From contig WAMF01000019.1 of assembly GCA_015522475.1 (NCBI GenBank), positions 1 to 64,000 on the forward strand: a stretch of 64,000 bases of DNA. The letters are read 5' to 3'. Shown here in pieces: positions 10,548 to 20,359 of the stretch. Within the stretch, counting starts at the first letter, position 1, and every line of letters starts with the position of its first letter. Origin of the DNA: Microcaldota archaeon. Lineage in GTDB: Archaea > Micrarchaeota > Micrarchaeia > Anstonellales > J096. The position numbers and the translations under genes are program-made. A model generated the notes under the pieces. That model was not told the DNA's origin, ran no database searches, and was given only the letters and a program-made list of their open reading frames with translations.

Positions 10548-10973
10548 ATGAGGGTTTTTGACCCTGAAGAACATATGAAGGCTTTTGAGGAATATATGAA
10601 GCACGTCTTTGGTAGGGATTTTGGCAAAGAGATTGGTGTGTTTGGCATAAAACGCGCACCAACGCTAAACACATATAAAGAGAAGAACGCCATTGTGTAT
10701 GAGCTAGACTTCCCCGGCTTCAAAAAGGACGAAGTGAAAGCCTATGTAGAAGACGGCTTATTAATTATTGAGGGACAGAAAAAGGAGGAGAAAAGCGAAA
10801 AAGAGAAACATTATATATATCAAGAGAGAGCCATATCAAAGCTCAGACGAGAGATTGCACTCCCGGAGAATGCTGACGAGAAAAAGATATCTGCTGAATT
10901 CAAAGACGGCGTGCTTCGTGTGAAAGTGCCCTTAAAGAAAGAGAAGAAGGCCAAGCGCATAAGCATAAAATAA
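10548..10973 (+). CDS. Small heat shock protein, Hsp20/alpha-crystallin
   Basis: Alpha-crystallin domain (ELDFPGFKKDEVKAYVEDGLLIIEG...FKDGVLRVKVPL). Confidence 0.93.
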   Translation: MRVFDPEEHMKAFEEYMKHVFGRDFGKEIGVFGIKRAPTLNTYKEKNAIVYELDFPGFKKDEVKAYVEDGLLIIEGQKKEEKSEKEKHYIYQERAISKLRREIALPENADEKKISAEFKDGVLRVKVPLKKEKKAKRISIK

Positions 10974-11065
10974 AGTAAGCACAACGGAAAAAGTAGCGCT
11001 AGAATAGAGCAAATAAAAAAGAAAAAGAGCAGAAAAAGGAGAGGGGTTAGGAAAGTTTCCCGCCG

Positions 11066-11890
11066 TCAGAAAAGCAATACAGTCCCATAGAAAAGCGCCA
11101 ACAGAAAGCCGCCTAATAAAAAGGGCATGAAGGGCAGCATGCCCCCATACACTTTAACTTTTTTTATGCCCGCTTTTTTCAAACGCTCTATAACGCTAGC
11201 GGTGAGCACGTTTTTCCAGCCTATATATGAAGAAAGCTTCTCTACTTCTTCGTCGGCAAGCACCTCCTCCCTGGCCTTCTTAAGAGGCATCTCAACAATC
11301 ATAAGATCTTTAACATCATCAACAAATAGGCCAACAAACGTCGCTGCAATGGAGAGAATGGCGAGCATAGCCAAGAAGAGCATATTCTGCATGGGCAACT
11401 GCGCGTACACATACCAAAAGAGAAGGAAGCTTATGAATATGAGGAGGTTCATCCACTTTATCTTCTTCTTTATGCCGCGCTTCCACAGCTTAAATCCAAA
11501 GTAAAGCGCCGCAAACAAGGCAAAGAATACGCCCCCGTATATAAGCACGACAAGTATAAAGGGAAAGGCAAAGAGTGCATTAGGAAGCGTCGGTATAAGG
11601 ACAGAGATCTCCGCTAATAAGATAGGGTCTGCCAACCCCATAACACCCTTAATATAAAGTAGATAACCGAAGGCAACAATGATTAAAGCCTGTATAGAGC
11701 CATACAAGAAGTCAGAAGATGGAAGTGTAAAGAAAGCTACTAAGAAGGAAATGCCAAGGCTCCAAACAAGGAACTCATCAGGAATATTTTTGTTATTCAA
11801 CAAGTCATAAGCAGAAGCTATAAGCAGAAAGAGGCCACCGAGGCTAGCCCTAACAAGAAAAGAGAGCGCTGTCGACAAAGCAAGCATCAT
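11066..11890 (-). CDS. A24-type prepilin/preflagellin peptidase-like membrane protein
   Basis: Aspartyl motifs SAYDLLNNKNIPDE and GVMGLADPILLAE (GxxD), multiple TMs. Confidence 0.8.
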   Translation of the reverse strand: MMLALSTALSFLVRASLGGLFLLIASAYDLLNNKNIPDEFLVWSLGISFLVAFFTLPSSDFLYGSIQALIIVAFGYLLYIKGVMGLADPILLAEISVLIPTLPNALFAFPFILVVLIYGGVFFALFAALYFGFKLWKRGIKKKIKWMNLLIFISFLLFWYVYAQLPMQNMLFLAMLAILSIAATFVGLFVDDVKDLMIVEMPLKKAREEVLADEEVEKLSSYIGWKNVLTASVIERLKKAGIKKVKVYGGMLPFMPFLLGGFLLALFYGTVLLF

Positions 11891-11896
11891 AGGGAC

Positions 11897-12832
11897 ATGT
11901 TGAGTGGAAACATATATAAATGCTTTTTATCCATCTCCTTTGTGTTATATGAGCTTATACTAACCCTCTTGCTCTATCTTGGAGTGGAGACCTTCATAAA
12001 GTACAGAGAGGAGGAAAAGCTTAGCTACCTCCTCATAGGTGGTGTCTTTCTCTTTGCCTTCTTCAACCTCTGGCTTTTCTTATACGGCAAAGTGCTGAGA
12101 GAATTCTACACTATATTCAACATAGGCCTGAATGCTTTACCCATACTTGTGCTTGTTCTCCTTTACTACATAGAGGCACAGCGCCGGAAAACACTCAGCT
12201 ATTTCTCACGCTACGTGGACGAAAGCCTAGTTAAGGAACTGCTCAAAAAGCCCATAAAAATGGGAGGTGAGAAGAGAGAAGCGCTCATTATATTCACAGA
12301 TGTGAGGGGCTTTACAGCCATGTCTGAAAGGCTAGAGCCGGAGGACGTCGTCGAAATCCTCAACGGCCACTTTCATATCATAACAGACAAAGCCAAGAAG
12401 TGGAAGGGGACACTCCTCAAATTTATAGGAGACGCTGCCATGATTGCTTTCAATATTCCCTATTCACAAGAAGACTTTGAGGAGCGGGCCTTTGCCATGT
12501 CAAAAGAAATTATAGAGGGGTTGAAGGTATATGCCAAAGAGATTAAGGGAAAGTATGGCTTAGACTTTGCCATAGGTATAGGTATGAATGAGGGCGAGCT
12601 CGTCGTCGGCAATATAGGTTCGGAGATGCAGATGGATTATACAGTCATAGGTGATGTCGTCAACACAGCCTCACGCCTCAACGGTGTGGCAAAGGCATGG
12701 GAAATTGTTATGCCTCTTGCCTTAGCTAAAAAGCTTGAAAAGAAGGGAAAACTAAAAATAAGCAGAACGCACATAAAAAAGGTTGAGGTTAAAGGCAAGA
12801 GCAAGCCACTGGAGGTGTATGTATGGAGATAA
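11897..12832 (+). CDS. Membrane-anchored class III adenylate/guanylate cyclase (start probably GTG 11942)
   Basis: N-terminal TMs then FTDVRGFT, LLKFIGDAAMIAF, DYTVIGDVVNTASRLNG. Confidence 0.92.
   Translation: MLSGNIYKCFLSISFVLYELILTLLLYLGVETFIKYREEEKLSYLLIGGVFLFAFFNLWLFLYGKVLREFYTIFNIGLNALPILVLVLLYYIEAQRRKTLSYFSRYVDESLVKELLKKPIKMGGEKREALIIFTDVRGFTAMSERLEPEDVVEILNGHFHIITDKAKKWKGTLLKFIGDAAMIAFNIPYSQEDFEERAFAMSKEIIEGLKVYAKEIKGKYGLDFAIGIGMNEGELVVGNIGSEMQMDYTVIGDVVNTASRLNGVAKAWEIVMPLALAKKLEKKGKLKISRTHIKKVEVKGKSKPLEVYVWR
11912..11917. promoter_or_regulatory. Palindromic TATA element between prepilin peptidase and cyclase genes
   Basis: ATATAT within CATATATAAA, centred ~25 nt from ATG 11890 (-) and ~27 nt from GTG 11942 (+). 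Confidence 0.6.
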
Positions 12833-13287
12833 AATGGCCGTCCTTCCTATTCGGAGAATGCCTATACAAACAAGCAGGTCTTTTAATCTTGGCTATCCTC
12901 CTCATAGGCATTCCGACGCCCTTTTCTCTGCCCAGCTCTCTAGGCCCCTATATAAACAACATTGGGTGGCTTCTCGCCTTTACAACGCTCATACTCTTCG
13001 CGGCCCATCTCAGCCACATAGATATAGACCTCTATGCCAGCATTATAGGAAGCGTGCTCCTCTTCACATACGTCCTTGTTTTGGTCGTTAGCTTCATAAA
13101 CGGATGGATCAAGGCTGGAGGCATCGTCGTAAAGATGTTCGCAACCATCGTCACATACTATGCAATAGTTGTTTTGGCTTATCAAGCTCGCCGCCTCACA
13201 GCTATGAAGAGAAAAACGCTCATAGGCCTTCTCTTTGCCATCTTATGGTTCTTGTTCTACTTCGTCGGTATTTCGCAGCTCAAGTAG
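12823..13287 (+). CDS. Multi-TM membrane protein of unknown function, overlapping the cyclase 3' end
   Basis: Four to five hydrophobic segments; 10-nt overlap with upstream CDS. Confidence 0.75.
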   Translation: MEIKWPSFLFGECLYKQAGLLILAILLIGIPTPFSLPSSLGPYINNIGWLLAFTTLILFAAHLSHIDIDLYASIIGSVLLFTYVLVLVVSFINGWIKAGGIVVKMFATIVTYYAIVVLAYQARRLTAMKRKTLIGLLFAILWFLFYFVGISQLK

Positions 13288-13440
13288 GTAGTTAACAGAT
13301 GGAGCAAATGCGGCAAATGGGGCAATGAGATAGAAAGTACTTGCAAAAAGGACCGTAAAAGAGTATGTGAGTATATGAAAAAGCAAGCTAGGGGGTGCGC
13401 AAGGGGAAAGTTTTTAAGCCTTCTATACAAACGTGTAAGC

Positions 13441-14046
13441 ATGGCAATACCAACAGGCATTGAAGATCTGAATAGTGTCCTCTTGGGTGGAATACCCGAT
13501 GATTCCATAGTGCTTATTTCCTTCGACAACCTAGATATGGCAAAGCTCGTAGCTGATTTGATATATGGGGGCCAAAAACAAGCCGCTCTCGTCACTACAG
13601 ATGCATCACCAGCTGATTTCAAAAACGAAAAGTATGTGTTTGTCGACGCATACTCTGAGCAAAATGGCCTAACGCCACGCACAACAGACTTCCCTGTTAC
13701 AGGGGCTGGCTACATAAACGATATGTCACTCAACCTTTCTGAAATTAAAGGCAAGTATAATTTAGAAGCGATCGTCGTATTTACTCTATCAACGCTGCTC
13801 AAAGAAAATCCAAAAGACGCCGTTTACAAGTTTATAGATGTGACAAAGGGTAGAGTGCCCGACGGCTTCCTGGCTCTTTTTGTTAATAGGCTGGAAACAA
13901 GCAATCAAGACATGGCAAAGCTCAAAGCGCTCGCCACACTCACAATGGAGCTAGCCATAGCAGAAGACAAGCTTATAGTCACAAGCACGCGCTTCCCTCT
14001 GCCATTAAAGTTCGAAAGAGAAGGCAGAGCTTTAGAGGCTATTTAA
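13441..14046 (+). CDS. RAD55/KaiC-like RecA-superfamily protein lacking a canonical Walker A
   Basis: MAIPTGIEDLNSVLLGGIPDDSIVLISFDN matches the family's start except that the P-loop is degenerate; internal ATG of the 13375 ORF. Confidence 0.72.
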   Translation: MAIPTGIEDLNSVLLGGIPDDSIVLISFDNLDMAKLVADLIYGGQKQAALVTTDASPADFKNEKYVFVDAYSEQNGLTPRTTDFPVTGAGYINDMSLNLSEIKGKYNLEAIVVFTLSTLLKENPKDAVYKFIDVTKGRVPDGFLALFVNRLETSNQDMAKLKALATLTMELAIAEDKLIVTSTRFPLPLKFEREGRALEAI

Positions 14047-14070
14047 GCCATTCAAAAAGAAGGTGAAAAC

Positions 14071-14334
14071 ATGAAAATCCTTATAGTCGATTTTGATGGC
14101 AACATAATACAGGGCGACAAGAATGCACTAGATGAGATTACTATTAAATCTATACTTAAGACGGCGCTCGCAGCTAGGAAGATTGCCAAAGCTGTGAAAG
14201 ACGAGCTTAGATATATTAAGCTGAATATGAAGGATAACGCTATTGTCCTTGGCTTCGAAGACGCGCATATCGTAATAAACATAGCGGAGACGCCTGTAGA
14301 AGTGGCAGAGGCCATAGACCGCTTCTCAAAATAA
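14071..14334 (+). CDS. Small conserved-looking hypothetical protein
   Basis: Intact 87-aa ORF following the RAD55-like gene. Confidence 0.6.
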   Translation: MKILIVDFDGNIIQGDKNALDEITIKSILKTALAARKIAKAVKDELRYIKLNMKDNAIVLGFEDAHIVINIAETPVEVAEAIDRFSK

Positions 14335-14404
14335 GGAGAGGTCTTAAGGGCATCTAATTTAACTAATTAACTGATTGGGCAAACTGAGCCTCAGCTTTAT
14401 CTTG

Positions 14405-16078
14405 TCAATCCGCTTCGATTCTTGCAAAACTCGACAAAAGGACAGTGGCGTAGCTTCCTGCAGGAAGAATGAAGCTGACATAGCACGTGCCTTCAGTAGT
14501 GTCTTCAGATAGGTTGGATAAAGGATTAAGAACATCTAGATTTAAGCTATCGCGCGGGAGAAAGGCCAGCCTATAGCTGCCCTTTGAAGAGAGCTCAGGC
14601 ATGGACTTAAGCTCAAATGAAGCAGAGGAGAGGCCCATAGATGCCATGAGCTCTTTCTGAATAGATGTGGGCTCCACTTCGTATCCTGGCACAGCTTTAC
14701 ATGTATATGCCTTGCCTTCCTTTACAAAAGGCTTTGCCCATGCCCTAATGGTTTCGCTCTTGCCTTCTAAAGGAAACGACAGCCCGCCTATATATGTATT
14801 GCAGTGAAGAGTGCCTTTATCCCTTCCCCAAACATTGCTGCTACCGCCGTTACCGTTGTTGTTGTCTTCACTACCCTTACTGTTCTTGCCCTCCTCAGAA
14901 AGTGTTTCCTTAAGGGACTGATTAAGCGACATATAAAGGGCTCTGTTAAAGATGAAGGACTGAAGGGCATGAGGAAACATTAAAGCTAGAGACCTTGGTA
15001 ACTTTCTAATGGCATTGACAAAGTCATTGGGTTGTTGGCTAAGATGCGCTGCCAATGTGCGCTCAGCACACATCCATTTTGGGAAAGCTTTCAGCACGTA
15101 TGCAAAGGCATCTTTGCCCTCTAACTCTAAAAATTGGGCCCTAATTTTTTGCATGCTTTCTTTTTCTGTGGAGATGCTCTTGCCCAAATACCAAACGACC
15201 GCTTCTTTAAATAGACCCTTTGCCATGAAATAACCTATGATGTGTGTATCTAGCCTGTTTCCAAAGCGCTGCTTGCCAAAGTAGTTAGGTATGTTCTCGA
15301 GCGCTTTATCGGCTGATTGGGTAAGCACATGAGAAGGGCATGAGCTAAAGCCACCGACAATAAATGCATTGCCGGCTAGCTCGCCCAACTCAATAGGCCG
15401 CGGCATGTACACCAAAGGAATAAGTTCTATATCCTTCAGCTTAAGCTCATTTATTATCTCGACAAACCCCTTCTCAGCCCTTATGCTAATCAGTTGTGCC
15501 GTTAGAGCCCGCTTGTCTTTTGTGCCTGCAAAGCTCAGCCTTTTCCTGCTTATGCCGAGTCTGCGAGCTAAGCTCTTAACAGCGTCTGTTGTAGCCCAAT
15601 TTCTCTTCAGCAAAACCGCCCAAATATAGCCTTTAGCCTTTCTGTCTTTCCTCTTCGTGCCTTTCTCTTTTTCCCTCTCTCTTCCATCCCCTACGGCCTC
15701 TTTATCTTCTTCTACGCAGTTCTCAACGTGGTCCTCGACACAATCCTCAAAAGACACGTGCTTAAGAGCTATCTCTTTCATGGCCTCAAGGCTAATGTAA
15801 GAGTCGTTAGCGTTGAAGTGGAGCTGCGCTTTTTTCAGTTCTTCAAAAAAGGACAGGAATTGCTGCCTAAAACGCTCATCCATGGGTAGCTCGACAACAA
15901 TAAAATCCTCTGCCTGCCTTTTCAAAAAAAGGAAGGGTGTTTTATTAGGCAAGTGAAATGAAGGCACGGGCGCCTCCTTGAGTAAAGGTGGCAAAGCCTG
16001 CTCAGCTCGCTTAAGCACGTCCTTGAAAGGCTTTGATGACATCGGTGGTGCATTGCTTACATTGCTCATGTTGCTCAT
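14405..16078 (-). CDS. truD: tRNA pseudouridine synthase D
   Basis: FAGTKDKRALTAQLISI, NYFGKQRFGNRLDTH, ELAGNAFIV. Confidence 0.95.
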   Translation of the reverse strand: MSNMSNVSNAPPMSSKPFKDVLKRAEQALPPLLKEAPVPSFHLPNKTPFLFLKRQAEDFIVVELPMDERFRQQFLSFFEELKKAQLHFNANDSYISLEAMKEIALKHVSFEDCVEDHVENCVEEDKEAVGDGREREKEKGTKRKDRKAKGYIWAVLLKRNWATTDAVKSLARRLGISRKRLSFAGTKDKRALTAQLISIRAEKGFVEIINELKLKDIELIPLVYMPRPIELGELAGNAFIVGGFSSCPSHVLTQSADKALENIPNYFGKQRFGNRLDTHIIGYFMAKGLFKEAVVWYLGKSISTEKESMQKIRAQFLELEGKDAFAYVLKAFPKWMCAERTLAAHLSQQPNDFVNAIRKLPRSLALMFPHALQSFIFNRALYMSLNQSLKETLSEEGKNSKGSEDNNNGNGGSSNVWGRDKGTLHCNTYIGGLSFPLEGKSETIRAWAKPFVKEGKAYTCKAVPGYEVEPTSIQKELMASMGLSSASFELKSMPELSSKGSYRLAFLPRDSLNLDVLNPLSNLSEDTTEGTCYVSFILPAGSYATVLLSSFARIEAD

Positions 16079-16281
16079 CTTAACACGCCCACAACATGCC
16101 TACGTCGCAAGAAAAATGTTTAAAAACCAACAAGACGAGGATGTAATAGAGCTAAGCGAAAATTTAATAAGGTGGACAAAAAGGAAAGGAAAAGTAAAGA
16201 AGGAAGAAATGGCAGCTGGCCTTTGGATGTTCAGATGGTCCTTCAATAGCTGAAATAACTAACGTTATTGCACGTCAGTCG

Positions 16282-17247
16282 TCAGTCCTTAATGCCCTCT
16301 TGGCCTACTCTGAATACAACTTCCCTTTCGGGCAAGTTGGGCGAATCTACAAGCCTAGCTATTCTCTTATCGTCCTTGCTCTTTCGGATGTATATCCTAT
16401 AAGTAGCGGCATGGGCAAGCACATGTCCACCTATAGGGATAGTTGGGTCGCCGAACAGAATGCCTGGATTGTCCATAACTTGGTTTGTGAAATAAACCGC
16501 TAGGTTATACTTGTCGGCTATTCTCTGAAGCGTGTGCACATGCCTGTTGAGTTTTTGCTGTCTCTCGCTAAGACTGCCTCTGCCCGCATAATCAGCCCTG
16601 AATTGACTTGTTAGGGAATCGACTACAATAAGTCCCACATTCTCTTTTTTGACAAAGTTCTCAAGCTTTTCAACGACAAGAATTTGGTGGTCGCTGTTCT
16701 CCACCTTCATAACATATATGTTTTCAAGCACCTTTTGAGGATCTAGGCCTTTAGCTTCGGCCATCTGCTTTATACGCTCTGGCCTAAATGTGCTTTCTGT
16801 GTCTATGAAGACAACTTTCCTACCCAAGCCGCCTTTGTCCGGGGGAAGCTGCACATTAACAGACAGCTGAAAACCCATCTGACTCTTTCCACTGCTGAAC
16901 TTGCCGAAGAATTCGGTCAAGGCCTGCGTCTCAACACCTCCGCCAAGCAGCTCGTCCAGCTTTTTGCTGCCCGTTGTTATCTTTGTAACAACTTCCCTCT
17001 TTTTTAGGATGTCGAGACCTGTCTCAAAATCCACGTCTATGGCATCCTTTGCCGCATCCACGATCTTTTTGGCAATATCCACGCGTATATCAGCAGCTTC
17101 TGCCAGCTCACTGGGCAGCTGAGCGGCTAAATCTTCAAGCGTAGAGAAGCCCGCATGCCTTAACTTTTCAGCCGTTGCTTCACCCACGCCCGGCAGATCT
17201 TCAATGTCCTTAACAACCTTATATTCTTCCTTCTTTTTATCGGCCAT
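16282..17247 (-). CDS. radA: DNA repair and recombination protein RadA
   Basis: HhH N-terminus, FGKFSSGKSQMGFQLSV Walker A, LIVVDSLTSQFRADY. Confidence 0.98.
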   Translation of the reverse strand: MADKKKEEYKVVKDIEDLPGVGEATAEKLRHAGFSTLEDLAAQLPSELAEAADIRVDIAKKIVDAAKDAIDVDFETGLDILKKREVVTKITTGSKKLDELLGGGVETQALTEFFGKFSSGKSQMGFQLSVNVQLPPDKGGLGRKVVFIDTESTFRPERIKQMAEAKGLDPQKVLENIYVMKVENSDHQILVVEKLENFVKKENVGLIVVDSLTSQFRADYAGRGSLSERQQKLNRHVHTLQRIADKYNLAVYFTNQVMDNPGILFGDPTIPIGGHVLAHAATYRIYIRKSKDDKRIARLVDSPNLPEREVVFRVGQEGIKD

Positions 17248-17309
17248 ACTTACACCTCCTCAATTTTTCTAGCCATCTCATTCCTTACGTGCATTAGCCT
17301 ATGCCCAGC

Positions 17310-17585
17310 TTACTTGTTGTTAGGCCATACAAGGAGGCGTAGCTCGCCGATCTTCATAACAAAGAACTCTCTGCCGTCTTTTGTCGTTGTCTTCCACATA
17401 GCTCCAACGCTTCTTAAGATCTGCTTGCCGTTGGCGTCTGTGTCGGGCTGCAAAACCCTATAGTCTGGCTTATTGCCCTTTCTCTGTTGGCCCTCTTGGG
17501 GCTTATTGTTGTCTCCGCTATTTTTTGGCAGGCTTACCTTGCCCACCTCTTCAAATTCTTCCAATTCTGCTAATTCATCGGACAT
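17310..17585 (-). CDS. Hypothetical small protein upstream of radA
   Basis: Intact 91-aa ORF 62 nt upstream of radA, same strand; C-terminal VGAMWKTTTKDGREFFVMKIGELRLLVW. Confidence 0.65.
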   Translation of the reverse strand: MSDELAELEEFEEVGKVSLPKNSGDNNKPQEGQQRKGNKPDYRVLQPDTDANGKQILRSVGAMWKTTTKDGREFFVMKIGELRLLVWPNNK

Positions 17586-17844
17586 ACTTTCACCTGCGGC
17601 CTTCCCCTAGGCCACATAGACTTTAGAACCGAAGCCTTTATAAGCCCATATCGTAGTAGCGCTATTAAGCTTATAAGATTATTAGGTAATATAAGCAGGG
17701 CAACCAGCTGAGGCAATCAACATATGCGAATAAAGGTTAACTAAGGGCTGCGAAGAATGGGATGTAAATCCTATAAAAACACTAAAAAAGATCTGTTGTG
17801 AAAGCTCCCGGACCCCCTATCCCGCTAGAATGATCTACGGATTA

Positions 17845-18867
17845 CTAAGAAGGAAGAGCACATATACTTCCGCTGCCTTCGGCTTCGCTAGCATTGTCTT
17901 TGCCAGCTGTATTGTGTGTATTTTGGCATGGAGAGCTTTCATTTGTAGTTGATTGGGTTGTTTGCGACTTGCGACTGGCGTAGTGGAGTTCTAAGCCAAG
18001 TGCCTGAAGGAGCTCATCCTTTGAGGCGAAGCCTTCTATAACAGTCTCGCTCTTCTCGGCCTTACTGCCTTGCTTACCCGGGGCAGTGCTTAAGATAAGC
18101 GTAGGATAGCGCGTGAAGTTGTAGCGCAGCTTCAAAGCCTTGATTACAATATCGTCTGTAAGCGAGCCGTCAAATGAATATATGCGTATGCTGCCGTTAA
18201 GGGCTTGTCTCAGCTTCCACAGTTCTAAGCCTTCGTCTTTGCATTTTGGGCAAGTGCCTTCCTTGTTTGAATAGATGTAGATAATGTAGGGAGTTGAAAG
18301 ATTGCACAGGGCTCTAGCCTTCTTTAACAGAATGAGGTCTCTATACTCGAGGTGGAAGTATTTATACTTAAGGTGTATATCAAAGCTTTTCTTACTTTCT
18401 TCAAAGTATTCGAGCTGCTCGCCTATCTGCCATGTCTGGCCTTCTAAACTCGGGGCAGCTAGAGGATAGAGTGTGCAGAAATCCTCTCTGCTAGCAGATG
18501 TAAGCACGGTTTCCAAGCTTATGATGTCGTCGTTCAGCACGCTCATCTTCTTCTCTATGGGGCTCAAAGCGGAGTTTAGGAAGAGGTAAGACACGGCAGC
18601 CCCAGCTAAGAATACAACAATAGTTATAATGAAGGCAATGGTATAAACTTCCCATGTCCACTTGCGGGGTGTCTTTCTGCCTCTTGTCTCCCCCCAAACG
18701 TCGTCTATGGCTTTGCCTTGTTTACTGCCTTGCTTGCTTTCTCCTTTGGCATTTTTGGCATCCCGCTTGGCATGTTGCCCTTGCCTCTCTTCTCGCCTCT
18801 TCTCTTGCTTCTCTTCCCTTTCTTTATTTTGCCCCTTATCTTGTTTCCCATCGCCTTTCATAACCAA
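17845..18867 (-). CDS. Membrane-anchored thioredoxin-fold protein with charged cytosolic tail (start within 18836-18867 uncertain)
   Basis: K/E-rich N-terminus, one TM, IIYIYSNKEGTCPKCKDEG CxxC, cis-Pro-like RYPTLIL. Confidence 0.72.
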   Translation of the reverse strand: MVMKGDGKQDKGQNKEREEKQEKRREERQGQHAKRDAKNAKGESKQGSKQGKAIDDVWGETRGRKTPRKWTWEVYTIAFIITIVVFLAGAAVSYLFLNSALSPIEKKMSVLNDDIISLETVLTSASREDFCTLYPLAAPSLEGQTWQIGEQLEYFEESKKSFDIHLKYKYFHLEYRDLILLKKARALCNLSTPYIIYIYSNKEGTCPKCKDEGLELWKLRQALNGSIRIYSFDGSLTDDIVIKALKLRYNFTRYPTLILSTAPGKQGSKAEKSETVIEGFASKDELLQALGLELHYASRKSQTTQSTTNESSPCQNTHNTAGKDNASEAEGSGSICALPS

Positions 18868-20080
18868 TCACTTCCTTGAACAGGCTTTCAACCCATACGT
18901 ATGGCCATATGTAGCCATATACAAATATAAAGACTGCCAACTCCGGCAAGTTTTCCAAACCAAGGAGCTTATCCTCAATGCCTTCTCTAACGCGATTGAC
19001 AGCATATATAGCCCAAAGAAAGGATATAACAAGGAGGGCTAAGCTCGTAGCCATAAGTGGGTCCGCAAATAGAGAGAAAAGAAAGCTCGGTATGCCCAAG
19101 CGGTCAACCCACATGTAGTTAGGTGTGGAGACGAGCTTGTATATAAGCGTCAATATGAGAATTGACGAAGGGATCATGAACATGAGGTCAAGTAACATGC
19201 CGAATATGAAAAAGTCGCCCAGCGTCACATCGAAAAGGTCTATGTGCTTCCTCAAGCGCGTCCAAAAGCCCCCTCTCACCCATCTAACCCTCTGCTTTAT
19301 GAGCTTGCCCCACGTAGGCTGCGCCCTTGTATAGACGGGAGCGTCAAGAGCTGCTTTTATCTTGTAGCCAAGGCGCTGCATGCGTATGGCTATTTCCAAA
19401 TCCTCTGTTAAGCTGCGCGGGTCAAAAAGGCCCACCTTTTCAAAAACCTCTCGCCTAAACATGCTTAAGCCGCCGGGCGTAACATATATGCTGTCCACAA
19501 GGCTCATAAGGCGCCGAAAGAAGAGGATTGTATCATACTCAAGCGCCTGCACCTTCTCCACAACTGTCTTTGGGTCGCGTATTCTTATTGTGGCAGTGAC
19601 AGCCATAGTATCGGGCTCATATGCAAAATAGGAGGCGAGCCTTCTGAATGTGTCGGCATCGACTACACTGTCAGAGTCCAGAGTCGCTATAAGCTGGCCT
19701 TTTGCCGCTTTAACACCTGTATTTTTGGCTATAGCTGCGCCCATATTCTTCTCGTGGCACAAGACATGAATAAAGAGATAGCGCTCGTACTCTTTTGCTA
19801 TAGCATAGCTGTTATCTGTAGAGGCATCGTCAACAACAAGCACTTCCAACTTATCCTTAGGATAATCGCAGTTGACAATAGCTGAGAGATTATCTCTTAT
19901 GCTTTCGCCCTCGTTGTACACGGGAATAACAACAGAAAGTGTAGGCAGCTCATCGTCGCTCAGCTCCCTAGGCTGGTAGTAGACGCGCTTGTGGTAGAGC
20001 ATGAAGAGCACAAAGAATAGCACTGTCAAATAGACAAGCACAAACACTTGACTGTATAAAAGCAAGAGGAGCAAATCCAC
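18836..20080 (-). CDS. Family 2 glycosyltransferase, membrane-associated
   Basis: SVVIPVYNEGESI, LVVDDASTDNS, ATLDSDS, QRVRWVRG (QxxRW), C-terminal TMs. Confidence 0.93.
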   Translation of the reverse strand: MDLLLLLLYSQVFVLVYLTVLFFVLFMLYHKRVYYQPRELSDDELPTLSVVIPVYNEGESIRDNLSAIVNCDYPKDKLEVLVVDDASTDNSYAIAKEYERYLFIHVLCHEKNMGAAIAKNTGVKAAKGQLIATLDSDSVVDADTFRRLASYFAYEPDTMAVTATIRIRDPKTVVEKVQALEYDTILFFRRLMSLVDSIYVTPGGLSMFRREVFEKVGLFDPRSLTEDLEIAIRMQRLGYKIKAALDAPVYTRAQPTWGKLIKQRVRWVRGGFWTRLRKHIDLFDVTLGDFFIFGMLLDLMFMIPSSILILTLIYKLVSTPNYMWVDRLGIPSFLFSLFADPLMATSLALLVISFLWAIYAVNRVREGIEDKLLGLENLPELAVFIFVYGYIWPYVWVESLFKEVIGYERRWETR

Positions 20081-20359
20081 GCAACTCTATAAAGACGGAG
20101 CCTTTAAAAAGGCACTCGAAGAGCTGAAGAGCGAGCAGATGCGCAAAGAAGAATAGAGGAGCGAGGCTAGTGACAAACAAATAGATGGCGGAGCTGGATG
20201 GAGTGCTAAGTAAGGAAAGGCTAAGAATACAGCGACTGATTGAATGCACTGAGGCAGAATAGGTCTGCACAGCCAAGCCCATGTGCAGCTAGTTTTGAGT
20301 TGGCAATAGCCGAAAGGCGAGGGTGGAGCTTTTTAAGTGCTTGCCCAAAAACCACTGCC

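Noticed and set aside
16117-16253. 45-aa small ORF MFKNQQDEDVIELSENLIRWTKRKGKVKKEEMAAGLWMFRWSFNS
   Set aside because: Composition is plausible, but there is no homology or convincing initiation signal; not enough to call.
18662-19042. Plus-strand ORFs opposite the Trx-fold and GT2 genes
   Set aside because: Low-complexity reverse complement of the K/E-rich tail; no independent evidence.
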